Both the position numbers and the translations under genes were made by a program. From Bacteroidales bacterium (GTDB lineage Bacteria > Bacteroidota > Bacteroidia > Bacteroidales > GCA-2711565): 42,507 bases of DNA. Every line of letters begins with the position of its first letter. Within the stretch, counting starts at the first letter, position 1. Shown one piece after another: positions 1 to 8,696 of the stretch. Under the pieces are notes generated by a model. That model was not told the origin of the DNA, searched no databases, and was given only the letters and a program-made list of their open reading frames with translations. The stretch covers positions 1 through 42,507 of the forward strand of contig JANQLW010000066.1 in assembly GCA_028280405.1 (NCBI GenBank), in the 5' to 3' direction.

Positions 1-273
1 GTGATTTCTGTGCGCTAATTTTGATTGTTTCTTCTCACACAGACTACACAGATTTTCACAGACGATTCTTGTTTTTGTCTATGTTTCTGTAATTCTCTAC
101 TTCTCTGAGAGAATTTCCGCTAAGGTTTTATTACTTTTTTGAAACGCTCTAAACTATTCTGGGGAAAGTCTTTTGGAGGATAAAATATGTTTGTATAGTC
201 TCTTAAGTTGACGTCTATGCGATATTTATCGGGACAAATTACCTCATTTTGAAATTAAATTTAACCTGTCAGG
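1..273. other. Intergenic, repeat-like AT-rich DNA
   Basis: No convincing gene is seen. The first 70 bases contain the words CACACAGACTACACAG and TTTCACAGACG, which resemble the degenerate 'cacagag-tttcacagag' text found again near 26760-26790, so this looks like decayed dispersed repeat. The 3' part lies downstream of the regulator on the minus strand and shows no strong terminator. Confidence 0.4.
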
Positions 274-933
274 TTAAATTTCGATAATATCATTCTTAAT
301 CGCAAACTTTACCAAATCAACAGTTGTACGTAAATTCAACTTCTTCATCACATTCGTTTTATGCGATTCTACAGTACGGACACTGATGAATAGTTTGTCG
401 GCAATTTCTTTATTGGTAAGACTTTGTCCGAATAATTTCAACACTTCTATTTCACGGTTAGAGAGGCTTTTGTCTTTTTGATCCTGTAATAAGTGCTCAG
501 GGGCTGTTTCTCTTAAGTAGTTTTTAAGGATAATGTTTGTAATAGGTTTGGCATAATAATCATAACCTGCCCTGATCGAATAAATAGCTTCTACAATTTC
601 ACTTCGGCTGGTGTCTTTGGTAAGATATCCTTTGGCACCTGCCTTCAGAGTTTTTAGAATAAACCCTTTAGCTCTACTCATCGATAATATCAGTAAATGC
701 GTATTTGGATATTCTCGTTTAAGGCTTCGGATTTTTTCAATTTCTTCGTCGGTAGGATTATAAATATTGATCAATACCACATGAATATACTGATCCTTTA
801 TTTTTTCAATGAGTTGATTAATGTCGGTGGCACATCCCATAACTACAATATCTTCTACATCATGTAAAAGAGACTGTATCCCTTCACAAACTATATGATG
901 ATCATCTACTATAAAAATCTTAATGCTCGACAT
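274..933 (-). CDS. NarL/LuxR-type response regulator with degenerate receiver
   Basis: This 219-residue protein has a receiver domain (about residues 4-120) and a C-terminal LuxR/GerE helix-turn-helix (about 153-215, with the family pattern LSNREIEVLKL...TNKEIADKL...TVESHK). It is a cytoplasmic DNA-binding regulator. The acidic pair (D10, D11) and the conserved Lys in the 'LTKD' segment are present. The phospho-acceptor site, normally Asp four residues before the Pro, reads VVLINIYNP, so Asn56 replaces the Asp. Classical phosphorylation is therefore unlikely, and the protein may act phosphorylation-independently or respond to another signal. It starts at ATG 931-933 and is divergent from the large receiver/PEP-synthase-like gene at 1118. 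No histidine kinase is adjacent. The family assignment is firm; its targets are unknown. Confidence 0.9.
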   Translation of the reverse strand: MSSIKIFIVDDHHIVCEGIQSLLHDVEDIVVMGCATDINQLIEKIKDQYIHVVLINIYNPTDEEIEKIRSLKREYPNTHLLILSMSRAKGFILKTLKAGAKGYLTKDTSRSEIVEAIYSIRAGYDYYAKPITNIILKNYLRETAPEHLLQDQKDKSLSNREIEVLKLFGQSLTNKEIADKLFISVRTVESHKTNVMKKLNLRTTVDLVKFAIKNDIIEI

Positions 934-943
934 TGTTCAGAAT

Positions 944-1012
944 TTAGGCTTCAGGCTCCAGGCCTCAAGCTTCAGGCAGCTTGTAGCTTGAAGCTTGCTG
1001 CCTGTAACTTTT
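944..1012. repeat. Iterated-word inverted repeat between divergent regulators
   Basis: This stretch is built from repeated words such as GGCTTCAGG, CTCCAGG and CAAGCTTCAGG, and contains an inverted repeat with arms CAGGCAGC (973-980) and GCTGCCTG (997-1004). The spacer can form a second small stem (AGCTT/AAGCT). A T-run follows on the plus strand. It lies just upstream of the minus-strand regulator, probably in its 5' leader, so it could form RNA structure there. Its composition differs from the AT-rich flanks. Confidence 0.6.
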
Positions 1013-1091
1013 TTAGAATTGCGAATTTAAGAATCTTCTAAAAAAATGCCTAATTAATTAGATACAAATCTGTTTTGATTTTAATTTCAAT

Positions 1092-1099
1092 TAAATTTG
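1092..1099 (+). promoter_or_regulatory. Candidate Bacteroidota -7 element (TAAATTTG)
   Basis: TAAATTTG fits the TAnnTTTG consensus for the Bacteroidota primary sigma factor. It lies 18 bases before the ATG at 1118, giving a very short leader. It covers the TTG at 1097, which argues against that upstream start. A -33 TTTG is present at 1074-1077, but the 14-base spacing is short. Confidence 0.4.
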
Positions 1100-1117
1100 T
1101 ACGAAAGATTATACTTA

Positions 1118-4100
1118 ATGAAGAAAAATTCAGAATCGGAAGAAAGATTTCAGCAGCTTAAAGCTGAAAATATTGAACGTTTAAAAGAATTAGCTGCAAT
1201 TAATAAAACGACAGGTATTCTTAAAGCAGGTAAACCTATTGATGAAAGTTTGCAACAAATTGCAATGCTTTTACCACCGGCTTATCAGTACCCTGCATTT
1301 ACCACTGCACGAATTATTTACGAAGGTAAAGAATATCGTTCTACCGATTTTCGGAAAACAGAATGGGTACAGCAACAGGAGTTTGAAACCATTGACAATC
1401 AAAAAGGTCTTATTGAGGTTTTTTATTTAAAAGATTTTCCTGAATTAGATGAAGGCCCGTTTCTGGAAGAAGAAAGATACCTGATTTTTAACATTGCTAA
1501 TCTGATTAGTGGATTTTTAAATAGTGTAAAAGGAAAACATTTTTTAGATCGAACATTCTTAACACAAGAAGTAAAGACTGATGTGAAAGAAGCAACAGAT
1601 CCCGGACCCACAATTACCAGTCGTAAACTTCTTCAGAAATTCTTAAATAAAAATAATGTAAATCGTGATATTTACCATGATTTAATGCCTTTTAAAGTTA
1701 AGGAAATTTTGTTGGTCGCCAATTTATACGATGCCTATAGTATTGAAAAGGAAGGAAAGTTTTCTGAGCATGTATTAGGGGAATATCATCAGCTGAATTT
1801 AACATCCGTTCCAAGGATCACTGGTGTTTCTTCTTCGGAAGAAGCTTTTGAACAATTAAACTCCAAACATTTTGATTTAATCATTTTAATGGTTGGAGCA
1901 GATAAGAATCAAACCCTTTCTTTAAGTGAAAGAATAAAAAAGAATTTCCCATACATTCCAGTTTTCTTATTGCTAAATAATAATAGTGATATTGCTTTCT
2001 TCGAAAAGAAAACAAAATACTCTGCTTATATTGACCGTACGTTTGTGTGGAATGGTGATTCCCGCATTTTTTTCTCCATGATTAAATTGGTGGAGGATAT
2101 GATTAATGTGGAGAATGACACTCAATTGGGTTTAGTCCGTGTCATTTTATTAGTTGAAGATTCTCCTCAATACTATTCCAAATATTTGCCGTTGCTTTAT
2201 CAAATTGTAATGGCGCAAACCAAGCGAATTATTGAAGATGTAAGTACGGACGAATTGTATAAAGTACTTCGTATGCGTGCTCGTCCAAAGATATTGTTAA
2301 CCTCCACTTATGAAGGAGCACAAAATATTATTAATAAATATCAGGATAATTTACTCTGCCTGATTACCGATGTTAGCTTTGATAAGAATAACAATCAGGA
2401 TAAAGAGGCCGGGTTTGAACTAACAAAATACATACGGGAAAAAATCAAAAATATTCCTGTCATTATTCAGTCTTCCGAGTTGGGAAATTCGAAACGAACC
2501 TATGAACTAAAAGCTACATTTATTAATAAATTTTCTGAAACGCTGATGCAGGACTTTCAAAGTTTTATTACTTATCATTTGGGTTTTGGAAATTTTATTT
2601 ATCGGGATAAAAAAGGAGGTCAAATAGGAATTGCAAGGTCATTGAAAGAATTCGAAAATCAACTTCGAACGATCCCTGATGAATCTTTAATTTATCATGC
2701 AAAACGAGATCATTTTTCTTTATGGCTAATGGCCAGAGGTGAAATTCAGGCTGCAAAAATTCTGAATCCAAGAAAAGTAAGTGATTTTGAAAGCCCTCAA
2801 CAATTGAGACATATGCTTATTGAAGTAATTCAAAAATTTCGTAATGAACAGAATAAAGGAAAGATCATTCCTTTCGATGAAAACGCTATTTTGGATGAAA
2901 CCAATATTTTGAATCTCTCGGATGGCTCTTTAGGAGGAAAAGGAAGAGGATTGGCTTTTATCAATACTCTGATCTATAATTATAATTTCGGGAAGCATGT
3001 ACCTGACATAAATATCAAAACACCTAAAACCTCAGTTATTGGGACTGATGAATTCGAATATTTCCTGGAACGGAATCAGCTTAGGGATTTTGTGGCTAAT
3101 GAAAAAGATTATGATGCCATTAAACGGCGATTTATGTTGTGTCAGTTAACAGATACTCTTTATAAACGTTTAAAGGCTATTTTACGGAAAATAAAGAATC
3201 CAATTGCTATTCGCTCATCCGGTTTGTTTGAAGATTCATTAATGCAACCCTTTGCCGGCATATTTGAAACTTATATATTACCAAATAATCATCCTGATTT
3301 AGGGATTAGGGTTGATCAGGCTATGAATGCAATTAAGCTGGTGTTTGCATCCGTTTATTCTCCGGTAGCACGCGGTTATATTGAAGCGGTGAATTATAAA
3401 TTGGAAGAAGAGAAAATGGCCGTTATCCTTCAGGAAGTTGTAGGTAATAAATATGAAGACTATTATTATCCGCATATTTCAGGTGTAGCACAATCCTATA
3501 ATTATTATCCATTTGCCCATATGAAACCTGAGGAAGGGTTTGCTGTTACAGCTGTGGGGCTAGGGAAATATGTTGTTGAAGGAGAAAAAGCTTATCGTTT
3601 TTCTCCGCAATATCCGGGAACAGAAATCAATTCTCCTAAAGATCAGTTTTTGAATTCTCAAACTAAATTCTTTGCAGTGGATTTAAAGAAAAAAGATTTA
3701 AATCTTTTGGAAGGTGATACAGCCGGATTAGAATATTTGGATATTGATGATGCAGAGATGCATGGAAATATGAAACATTGTGCATCAGTATTTGATGCCG
3801 ATAACAATATTATCTATCCTGGAATTACAAAACCGGGGCCACGTATCGTTAATTTTGCCAATATTCTTAAATATAATTATATCCCGCTGGCAAAAACAAT
3901 AGATACTGTTTTGGATGTAGTAAAAGAAGCAATGGGTTCTCCGGTTGAAATTGAATTTGCAGTAGATCTTAATAAAGATAAAGAAGGAAAAGCAACCTTT
4001 TATTTGCTTCAGATAAAACCTATGATTGGGAATATATCGGATTATTCCATTGATATGGATGAAATAAAAAAAGAAGACATATTGCTTTATACTGAAAAAG

Positions 4101-4579
4101 GGATGGGAAATGGGAAAATAGAAAATATTACCGATATTATTTATGTTGACCGTGATAAGTTTGATAAATCTATGACTCAGGAAATGGCTGAAGAAATCGA
4201 GATTTTGAATAAAAAAATGTGCGAGGAAAACCGTCAGTATATATTAATAGGCCCTGGCAGATGGGGAACCAGAGATCGTTTTATAGGTATCCCGGTTCGT
4301 TGGCCTCAAATATCAAATGCCAAAGTCATCGTTGAAACCAGCTTGGAAGATTTTCCATTGGATGCCTCTTCTGGTTCACATTTTTTCCATAATGTAACTT
4401 CTATGAATGTTGGTTATTTTTCAGTTGTTCAGGAGCAATCAGGTAGTTTTATCAGCTGGGATAAACTAAATAATCAGGAATTGGTCGAATCATCAACTTA
4501 CTTTCGTCATATTCGTTTTAAAGATCCCGTTGTTGTTAAAATGGATGGGAAAAAACGTATATCAGTAATTACAGTTTGA
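1118..4579 (+). CDS. Receiver-like / PEP synthase ATP-grasp-like fusion protein
   Basis: This is a 1153-residue cytoplasmic protein. The N-terminal third holds an alpha/beta region and two receiver-like segments: one at about 195-290 with a degenerate acidic pocket, and one at about 340-480 containing LLVEDS and LITDVSF, where the Asp is kept. From about 595 to 1010 it resembles the ATP/pyruvate-binding domain of PEP synthase and pyruvate phosphate dikinase: a glycine-rich GGKGRGLAF near 607, AIRSSGLFED near 696 and FYLLQIKPM near 961. A conserved GPGRWGTRDRF follows near 1045. The swivelling phospho-His domain and PEP-binding barrel of true PEP synthase are absent, so classic PEP synthesis is not supported. 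It is more likely a phosphotransfer or signalling protein. ATG 1118 is preferred over TTG 1097, which overlaps a promoter-like element. It is divergent from a regulator with a degenerate receiver. Confidence 0.8.
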   Translation: MKKNSESEERFQQLKAENIERLKELAAINKTTGILKAGKPIDESLQQIAMLLPPAYQYPAFTTARIIYEGKEYRSTDFRKTEWVQQQEFETIDNQKGLIEVFYLKDFPELDEGPFLEEERYLIFNIANLISGFLNSVKGKHFLDRTFLTQEVKTDVKEATDPGPTITSRKLLQKFLNKNNVNRDIYHDLMPFKVKEILLVANLYDAYSIEKEGKFSEHVLGEYHQLNLTSVPRITGVSSSEEAFEQLNSKHFDLIILMVGADKNQTLSLSERIKKNFPYIPVFLLLNNNSDIAFFEKKTKYSAYIDRTFVWNGDSRIFFSMIKLVEDMINVENDTQLGLVRVILLVEDSPQYYSKYLPLLYQIVMAQTKRIIEDVSTDELYKVLRMRARPKILLTSTYEGAQNIINKYQDNLLCLITDVSFDKNNNQDKEAGFELTKYIREKIKNIPVIIQSSELGNSKRTYELKATFINKFSETLMQDFQSFITYHLGFGNFIYRDKKGGQIGIARSLKEFENQLRTIPDESLIYHAKRDHFSLWLMARGEIQAAKILNPRKVSDFESPQQLRHMLIEVIQKFRNEQNKGKIIPFDENAILDETNILNLSDGSLGGKGRGLAFINTLIYNYNFGKHVPDINIKTPKTSVIGTDEFEYFLERNQLRDFVANEKDYDAIKRRFMLCQLTDTLYKRLKAILRKIKNPIAIRSSGLFEDSLMQPFAGIFETYILPNNHPDLGIRVDQAMNAIKLVFASVYSPVARGYIEAVNYKLEEEKMAVILQEVVGNKYEDYYYPHISGVAQSYNYYPFAHMKPEEGFAVTAVGLGKYVVEGEKAYRFSPQYPGTEINSPKDQFLNSQTKFFAVDLKKKDLNLLEGDTAGLEYLDIDDAEMHGNMKHCASVFDADNNIIYPGITKPGPRIVNFANILKYNYIPLAKTIDTVLDVVKEAMGSPVEIEFAVDLNKDKEGKATFYLLQIKPMIGNISDYSIDMDEIKKEDILLYTEKGMGNGKIENITDIIYVDRDKFDKSMTQEMAEEIEILNKKMCEENRQYILIGPGRWGTRDRFIGIPVRWPQISNAKVIVETSLEDFPLDASSGSHFFHNVTSMNVGYFSVVQEQSGSFISWDKLNNQELVESSTYFRHIRFKDPVVVKMDGKKRISVITV

Positions 4580-4871
4580 GAACCCAGGGATGTCATCTCG
4601 TTCATATTTTGTGTTAACTGATTCACAGTGTAAGCCTTGTTTATGGCTATAAATCAGAATATAACGCTATTTATATCTTCTATAAATTACCCCGTACTTG
4701 ATTTGCTAAAATGTTCATTTTTTGAATGATAGGAAATTAATAAAAATTAAATTTCTGAATTGCTATTTTTTTAACACTCTCATTTCTTGTATTTTAAATA
4801 AAAAATGCTTATATATTGTAGAAAGATTCTTTGATTTTTTGTGTATACTGTTATTAAATAAACAAACGACT

Positions 4872-5726
4872 ATGTATGATTTTTTAGCCTTAAAAGTAAA
4901 ATGTCCTGTATGCTCAAAGTCTTTGATGGATGATCAAATTCGGGTTGACAATGAAAAGAGCATAAAATTGAATATTGAAATAGGTGGGAAGAAGGGTAGC
5001 ATTAACCTTAGTTCTATTTATGGCAGCTATAATTACATTACCGATGTGAGTATGGCTAATGATGAAATCGCAAAATTTACCTGTCCGCATTGTAGCGGAA
5101 TTATTACTGATGAAAGTAATTGTCTGAGTTGTGATGCCCCTATGGTTCCTTTCCATCTGGATATGGGCGGAAAAGTATCTATATGTTCCCGCAATGGATG
5201 TAAACATCATAAAGTGGAATTCGACGACCTATCAGTTGCGCTGAACAAGCTTTATCAGGAATATGGTTTAGCAGGTAATTTTCAGGAGCAAATGAAAAAA
5301 ACCAAGCAAAAAGAAATTAAGAGAGATCCCCATAAGGAAATTATTGAAAGCGGAACATTTCTGCAGGCGTATTGCCCACATTGCAAGAAAACCCTTATTG
5401 AGGATGAACAATTGAAATTAAAAATACATAATGGCCAGGATGGATTCATCATGCTTAGCCCGTATTTAAATGTTTATACTTTAAAGTCGACTTTAAATTT
5501 ACCTGAAGATAAAGTGGTAGGAGATATTATGTGTTTCCATTGTGATGAAAGTTTAATTGAAGAAAAGAAGTGTGGAGTATGTAGCTCACCGACTGCTAAA
5601 ATTGCCGTAGGAGCAAGAACAAAACTGCTCGACTTTTACATCTGTACAAAAAAAGGATGTAAATGGCATGGACTTAGTGAAAAGGATTATTATGATATTA
5701 GATTAGAAGATAGCTTGGAATGGTAG
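4872..5726 (+). CDS. Tandem zinc-ribbon protein related to the NfnB N-terminus
   Basis: This 284-residue Cys-rich protein has two homologous modules. Each has a CPxC knuckle, a middle CPHC, a CxxC after a short basic loop, and an (I)C-x4-GC-K-x-H motif. Module 1 spans about residues 1-120 and module 2 about 165-284, joined by a Lys/Glu-rich linker. Module 2 aligns closely with the first 130 residues of the NfnB-like protein at 6683, sharing LSPYL, DFYICTK/PFYICTK and GC-x-WHGL. It is probably a structural-zinc protein acting with the NfnAB-like complex just downstream, which is an inference from homology and adjacency. The ATG at 4872 begins the first module directly; an upstream in-frame ATG at 4722 would add a low-complexity segment without domain character. 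No catalytic motif is seen. Confidence 0.75.
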   Translation: MYDFLALKVKCPVCSKSLMDDQIRVDNEKSIKLNIEIGGKKGSINLSSIYGSYNYITDVSMANDEIAKFTCPHCSGIITDESNCLSCDAPMVPFHLDMGGKVSICSRNGCKHHKVEFDDLSVALNKLYQEYGLAGNFQEQMKKTKQKEIKRDPHKEIIESGTFLQAYCPHCKKTLIEDEQLKLKIHNGQDGFIMLSPYLNVYTLKSTLNLPEDKVVGDIMCFHCDESLIEEKKCGVCSSPTAKIAVGARTKLLDFYICTKKGCKWHGLSEKDYYDIRLEDSLEW

Positions 5727-5795
5727 ATAAACAGCATTGCTTATTGTTTATGAATAAAGAGGAATTAATGTAAAATGCTATAGGTATTGATTCGT

Positions 5796-5803
5796 TACAT
5801 TTG
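5796..5803 (+). promoter_or_regulatory. Candidate -7 element (TACATTTG) upstream of nfnA-like gene
   Basis: TACATTTG matches TAnnTTTG exactly. It lies 45 bases before the ATG at 5849, implying a leader of roughly 40 nt. A -33 TTG at the usual spacing is not evident. Confidence 0.4.
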
Positions 5804-5848
5804 ACTATTGCGTAATGTTTAAAGGCTTATAGCCAAAACACAATTACA

Positions 5849-6673
5849 ATGTTTCAAATTGTTAGAAAACAGGAAATGGCTAAAGGAACAATTATTCGTT
5901 TCGAAATAAGTGCTCCTAAAATTGCTAAAAAAATTAAAGCTGGCCAGTTCGTTATTTTACGAGTAAATGAAACCGGTGAACGCATACCTCTCACCGTAGC
6001 CGACAAAGATGAATTTGCCGGAACAATTACAATTATTTTTCAGGTAGTAGGAAAGTCTACAGCTTTAATGAGGTCTTTAAATGAAGGCGATCTGATTAAA
6101 GATGTTGTTGGTCCTTTGGGGAAAGCAGCAGAAGTGGAAAAAATAGGTACCGTTATTATGGTTGGTGGTGGAACAGGGGTTGCCATCTTGTACCATGTTG
6201 CTAAAGCTTACAAAGAAGCAGGTAATTATGTGATTGGAATTATTGGTGCACAAAATCAGGATATGCTGATACTTCAAAATGAAATGGAGCGTATTTGTGA
6301 TGAACTGGTGATTACCTCTGATGATGGAAGTATTGGTAAAATGGGTTTCGTTACTCAGCCTTTAGCTACTTATATGGAGGAAAGGCATGATATTAAACTG
6401 GTTTATGCTATTGGCCCGATAATAATGATGAAAAATGTAGCTGCCCTCACCAAGAAGAAAAAACTTCCTACCATGGTGAGCTTAAATCCGATTATGATTG
6501 ATGGAACCGGAATGTGTGGTGGATGCAGGGTAAAAGTTAATAATGAAACCATGTTCTGCTGTGTTGATGGGCCTGATTTTGATGGCCATAAGGTAGATTT
6601 TGATGAACTAATACACAGAAATTCCCTTTATCTCAAAGATGAAAAAGACTCTCTTTTATTTTCCATTAAATAA
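5849..6673 (+). CDS. nfnA: NfnA-like sulfide/ferredoxin-NADP oxidoreductase, FAD and [2Fe-2S] subunit
   Basis: This 274-residue flavoprotein belongs to the ferredoxin-NADP reductase superfamily, in the branch of NfnA, SudB and dihydroorotate dehydrogenase electron-transfer subunits. Visible motifs are the FAD-binding RIPLT (45-49), the dinucleotide motif GGGTG (106-110), and a C-terminal Cys cluster (C223, C226, C237, C238) expected to hold a [2Fe-2S] cluster. In characterised NfnAB complexes this subunit exchanges electrons with NAD(H) while NfnB binds NADP(H) and [4Fe-4S] clusters, coupling the oxidation of reduced ferredoxin to NADPH formation. The partner follows only 9 bases downstream, so the two are co-transcribed. 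Whether this pair bifurcates electrons or serves a sulfide/polysulfide reaction cannot be decided from sequence alone. Confidence 0.85.
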   Translation: MFQIVRKQEMAKGTIIRFEISAPKIAKKIKAGQFVILRVNETGERIPLTVADKDEFAGTITIIFQVVGKSTALMRSLNEGDLIKDVVGPLGKAAEVEKIGTVIMVGGGTGVAILYHVAKAYKEAGNYVIGIIGAQNQDMLILQNEMERICDELVITSDDGSIGKMGFVTQPLATYMEERHDIKLVYAIGPIIMMKNVAALTKKKKLPTMVSLNPIMIDGTGMCGGCRVKVNNETMFCCVDGPDFDGHKVDFDELIHRNSLYLKDEKDSLLFSIK

Positions 6674-6682
6674 GTAATTGCC

Positions 6683-8500
6683 ATGGTAGACCAGGATGTA
6701 AAATATTTAAAATTCAAAACTTATTTGAATATCTATTGTCCGCATTGTAATAATACGCTGAATGTGGATAAAAAGGAGAATAAAACGGTAAACTTTAAAG
6801 CTGTTTATAAAAAAGAAGAACTTGATTTAATGTTAAGTCCTTATTTGGATGTTTTTGAAGTAGGTTCTTCTATTGAGATGAAAGAAAATGAAGCTCTTGA
6901 AGATTTAATTTGTCCGCATTGCAATGAGAGCTTAATCAATAAAAAGGTGAATTGTGGTGAATGTAGTTCTGCTGTAGGAGAAGTCACCATTTTTGCAGCA
7001 TCCAAACTATTACCGTTTTACATTTGTACAAAATATGGTTGTGAATGGCATGGATTAACCAGAAGAGATGAACGCAGGGTTAAATTAAAAATTCCTCGTC
7101 AGGCTATGCCTGAACAAGATCAGACTTTGAGAATCCATAATCATCAGGAGGTACCTTATGGGTATACTTCTGAATTGGCATTGTTAGAAGCTGGCCGTTG
7201 TTTACAATGTAAAAATCCACAATGTGTTTTGGGTTGTCCTGTAAACATTGATATACCTGCTTTTATTTCTTTAGTAGCCGATGAGAAATTTAATGAAGCT
7301 GCTAAAAAAATTAAGGAAAGAAATGTATTGCCTGCAGTTTGTGGAAGAGTATGTCCTCAGGAAAGCCAGTGTGAAGAGAAATGTATTGTAGGTCATAAGG
7401 ATGATCCTGTAGCCATCGGCCGGCTTGAAAGATTTGTAGCCGATTATGAACGTAAAATGGAATTGGTAGAAGTTCCCGTAATAAAAAATGATACAGGGAA
7501 AAAAATAGCCGTGGTCGGTTCAGGACCTGCTGGCTTGACCCTGGCAGCAGATATGCGACAATTGGGTTATGGTGTTACTATTTTTGAAGCCTTGCATGAA
7601 ACAGGCGGGGTACTTACCTATGGAATTCCGGAATTCCGTTTGCCAAAATCCATTGTTCAGTTTGAAATAAATTTCCTAAAAGAAATTGGGGTTCGGTTTG
7701 AATTAAATCATGTCATAGGAAATATTTTAACGGTAGATGAACTTTTGGAGCATTTTGATGCTGTTTTTATCGGCGTTGGTGCCGGATTACCAACATTCAT
7801 GAATATTGAGGGAGAAAGCCTTGGAAATATTTTCTCATCAAATGAGTATCTAACCAGAATGAATTTAATGAAAGCTTATAAATTCCCGGAATATGATACT
7901 CCAAAACCAAAAGGAAATAAAGTGGTTGTAATTGGAGGTGGTAATGTCGCTATGGATTGTGCCCGTACAGCTATTCGTACCGGTTCTTCTGAGGTTACTA
8001 TCGTTTATCGCCGTTCCCGTCATGAATTGCCAGCCCGGGAAGAAGAGGTTCATCATGCCGAAGAAGAAGGAATCAAATTCAAATTATTGAGTAATCCCAT
8101 TAGATATATTGGAACAGATCATAATACAATTAAAGGACTGGAATGTATTCAGATGGAATTAGGTGAACCTGATGATTCGGGAAGAAGAAGGCCGATTCCT
8201 ATCGATGGATCTAATTTTACAATTGAATGCGATATGGCAATTGTTGCAATAGGCACAGGACCTAATCCTATTATTTTTCAATCTACACCGGATATGGAAC
8301 TAAATAAATGGGGTTATATTAAAACAAATCCCGAAACTTTGGAAACTACTAAGGAATTTGTATATGCCGGAGGGGATATTGTGACTGGCTCTGCTACGGT
8401 AATTGAAGCTATGGGTGCAGGTAGAATAGCTGCAAATGCTATTCATGAAAAACTTTCAAAAAAGAAAGTGAAAGCAAAAGCAAAAAGTCAGGCCAGGTAA
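6683..8500 (+). CDS. nfnB: NfnB/GltA-like NADPH oxidoreductase with fused N-terminal zinc ribbon
   Basis: At 605 residues this is about 140 longer than the usual NfnB or homotetrameric GltA protein of roughly 465. Residues 1-135 form a zinc-ribbon-like module (C19, C22, C77, C80, C91, C94, C115, C120) homologous to the protein at 4872. The catalytic part follows: two 4-Cys groups for [4Fe-4S] clusters (C173/176/181/185 and C220/224/230/234), an FAD Rossmann motif VGSGPAGL near 278, and an NADPH motif GGGNVAMDCAR. It would pair with the upstream NfnA-like subunit. A glutamate synthase role is less likely because no large glutaminase subunit is present. The basic C-terminal tail is rich in Lys and Ala. 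What the zinc module does is unknown; it could dock the standalone zinc-ribbon protein. Confidence 0.85.
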   Translation: MVDQDVKYLKFKTYLNIYCPHCNNTLNVDKKENKTVNFKAVYKKEELDLMLSPYLDVFEVGSSIEMKENEALEDLICPHCNESLINKKVNCGECSSAVGEVTIFAASKLLPFYICTKYGCEWHGLTRRDERRVKLKIPRQAMPEQDQTLRIHNHQEVPYGYTSELALLEAGRCLQCKNPQCVLGCPVNIDIPAFISLVADEKFNEAAKKIKERNVLPAVCGRVCPQESQCEEKCIVGHKDDPVAIGRLERFVADYERKMELVEVPVIKNDTGKKIAVVGSGPAGLTLAADMRQLGYGVTIFEALHETGGVLTYGIPEFRLPKSIVQFEINFLKEIGVRFELNHVIGNILTVDELLEHFDAVFIGVGAGLPTFMNIEGESLGNIFSSNEYLTRMNLMKAYKFPEYDTPKPKGNKVVVIGGGNVAMDCARTAIRTGSSEVTIVYRRSRHELPAREEEVHHAEEEGIKFKLLSNPIRYIGTDHNTIKGLECIQMELGEPDDSGRRRPIPIDGSNFTIECDMAIVAIGTGPNPIIFQSTPDMELNKWGYIKTNPETLETTKEFVYAGGDIVTGSATVIEAMGAGRIAANAIHEKLSKKKVKAKAKSQAR

Positions 8501-8519
8501 AAACATTCATTATTCTGAA

Positions 8520-8610
8520 TATTATAGAACACCAATGACACGGATTAAAACGGATATATCACGAATATGATCCGTGTAAATTAGTTAAATTCGTATCATT
8601 CGTGTCCTAT
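8520..8610. repeat. Degenerate dispersed repeat with inverted arms
   Basis: Words such as GACACGGAT, ATCCGTGT, ATTCGTATCATTCGTGTC recur here. ACACGGAT (8538-8545) is inverted as ATCCGTGT (8570-8577). It resembles the 'cacgaatgatacgaat' intergenic text often seen in Bacteroidota genomes, a recollection not checked here. It sits in the gap between nfnB and the sigma gene. Confidence 0.5.
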
Positions 8611-8632
8611 TAGCTACTTTATCAAATTTTTA

Positions 8633-8640
8633 TACCTTTG
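8633..8640 (+). promoter_or_regulatory. Candidate -7 element (TACCTTTG) of the ECF sigma gene
   Basis: TACCTTTG matches TAnnTTTG and lies 57 bases before the ATG at 8697. No clear -33 TTG is seen at the usual distance. Confidence 0.4.
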
Positions 8641-8696
8641 AGGCCCTTGGTAAAATGAAAATACATGCTATTGTATTTTTGAATACATAAAATTTA

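Noticed and set aside
4580..4871. N-terminal extension of the zinc-ribbon protein from ATG 4722
   Set aside because: The 50 added residues are hydrophobic and asparagine/leucine-rich without similarity between modules, and the second ATG starts the module exactly.
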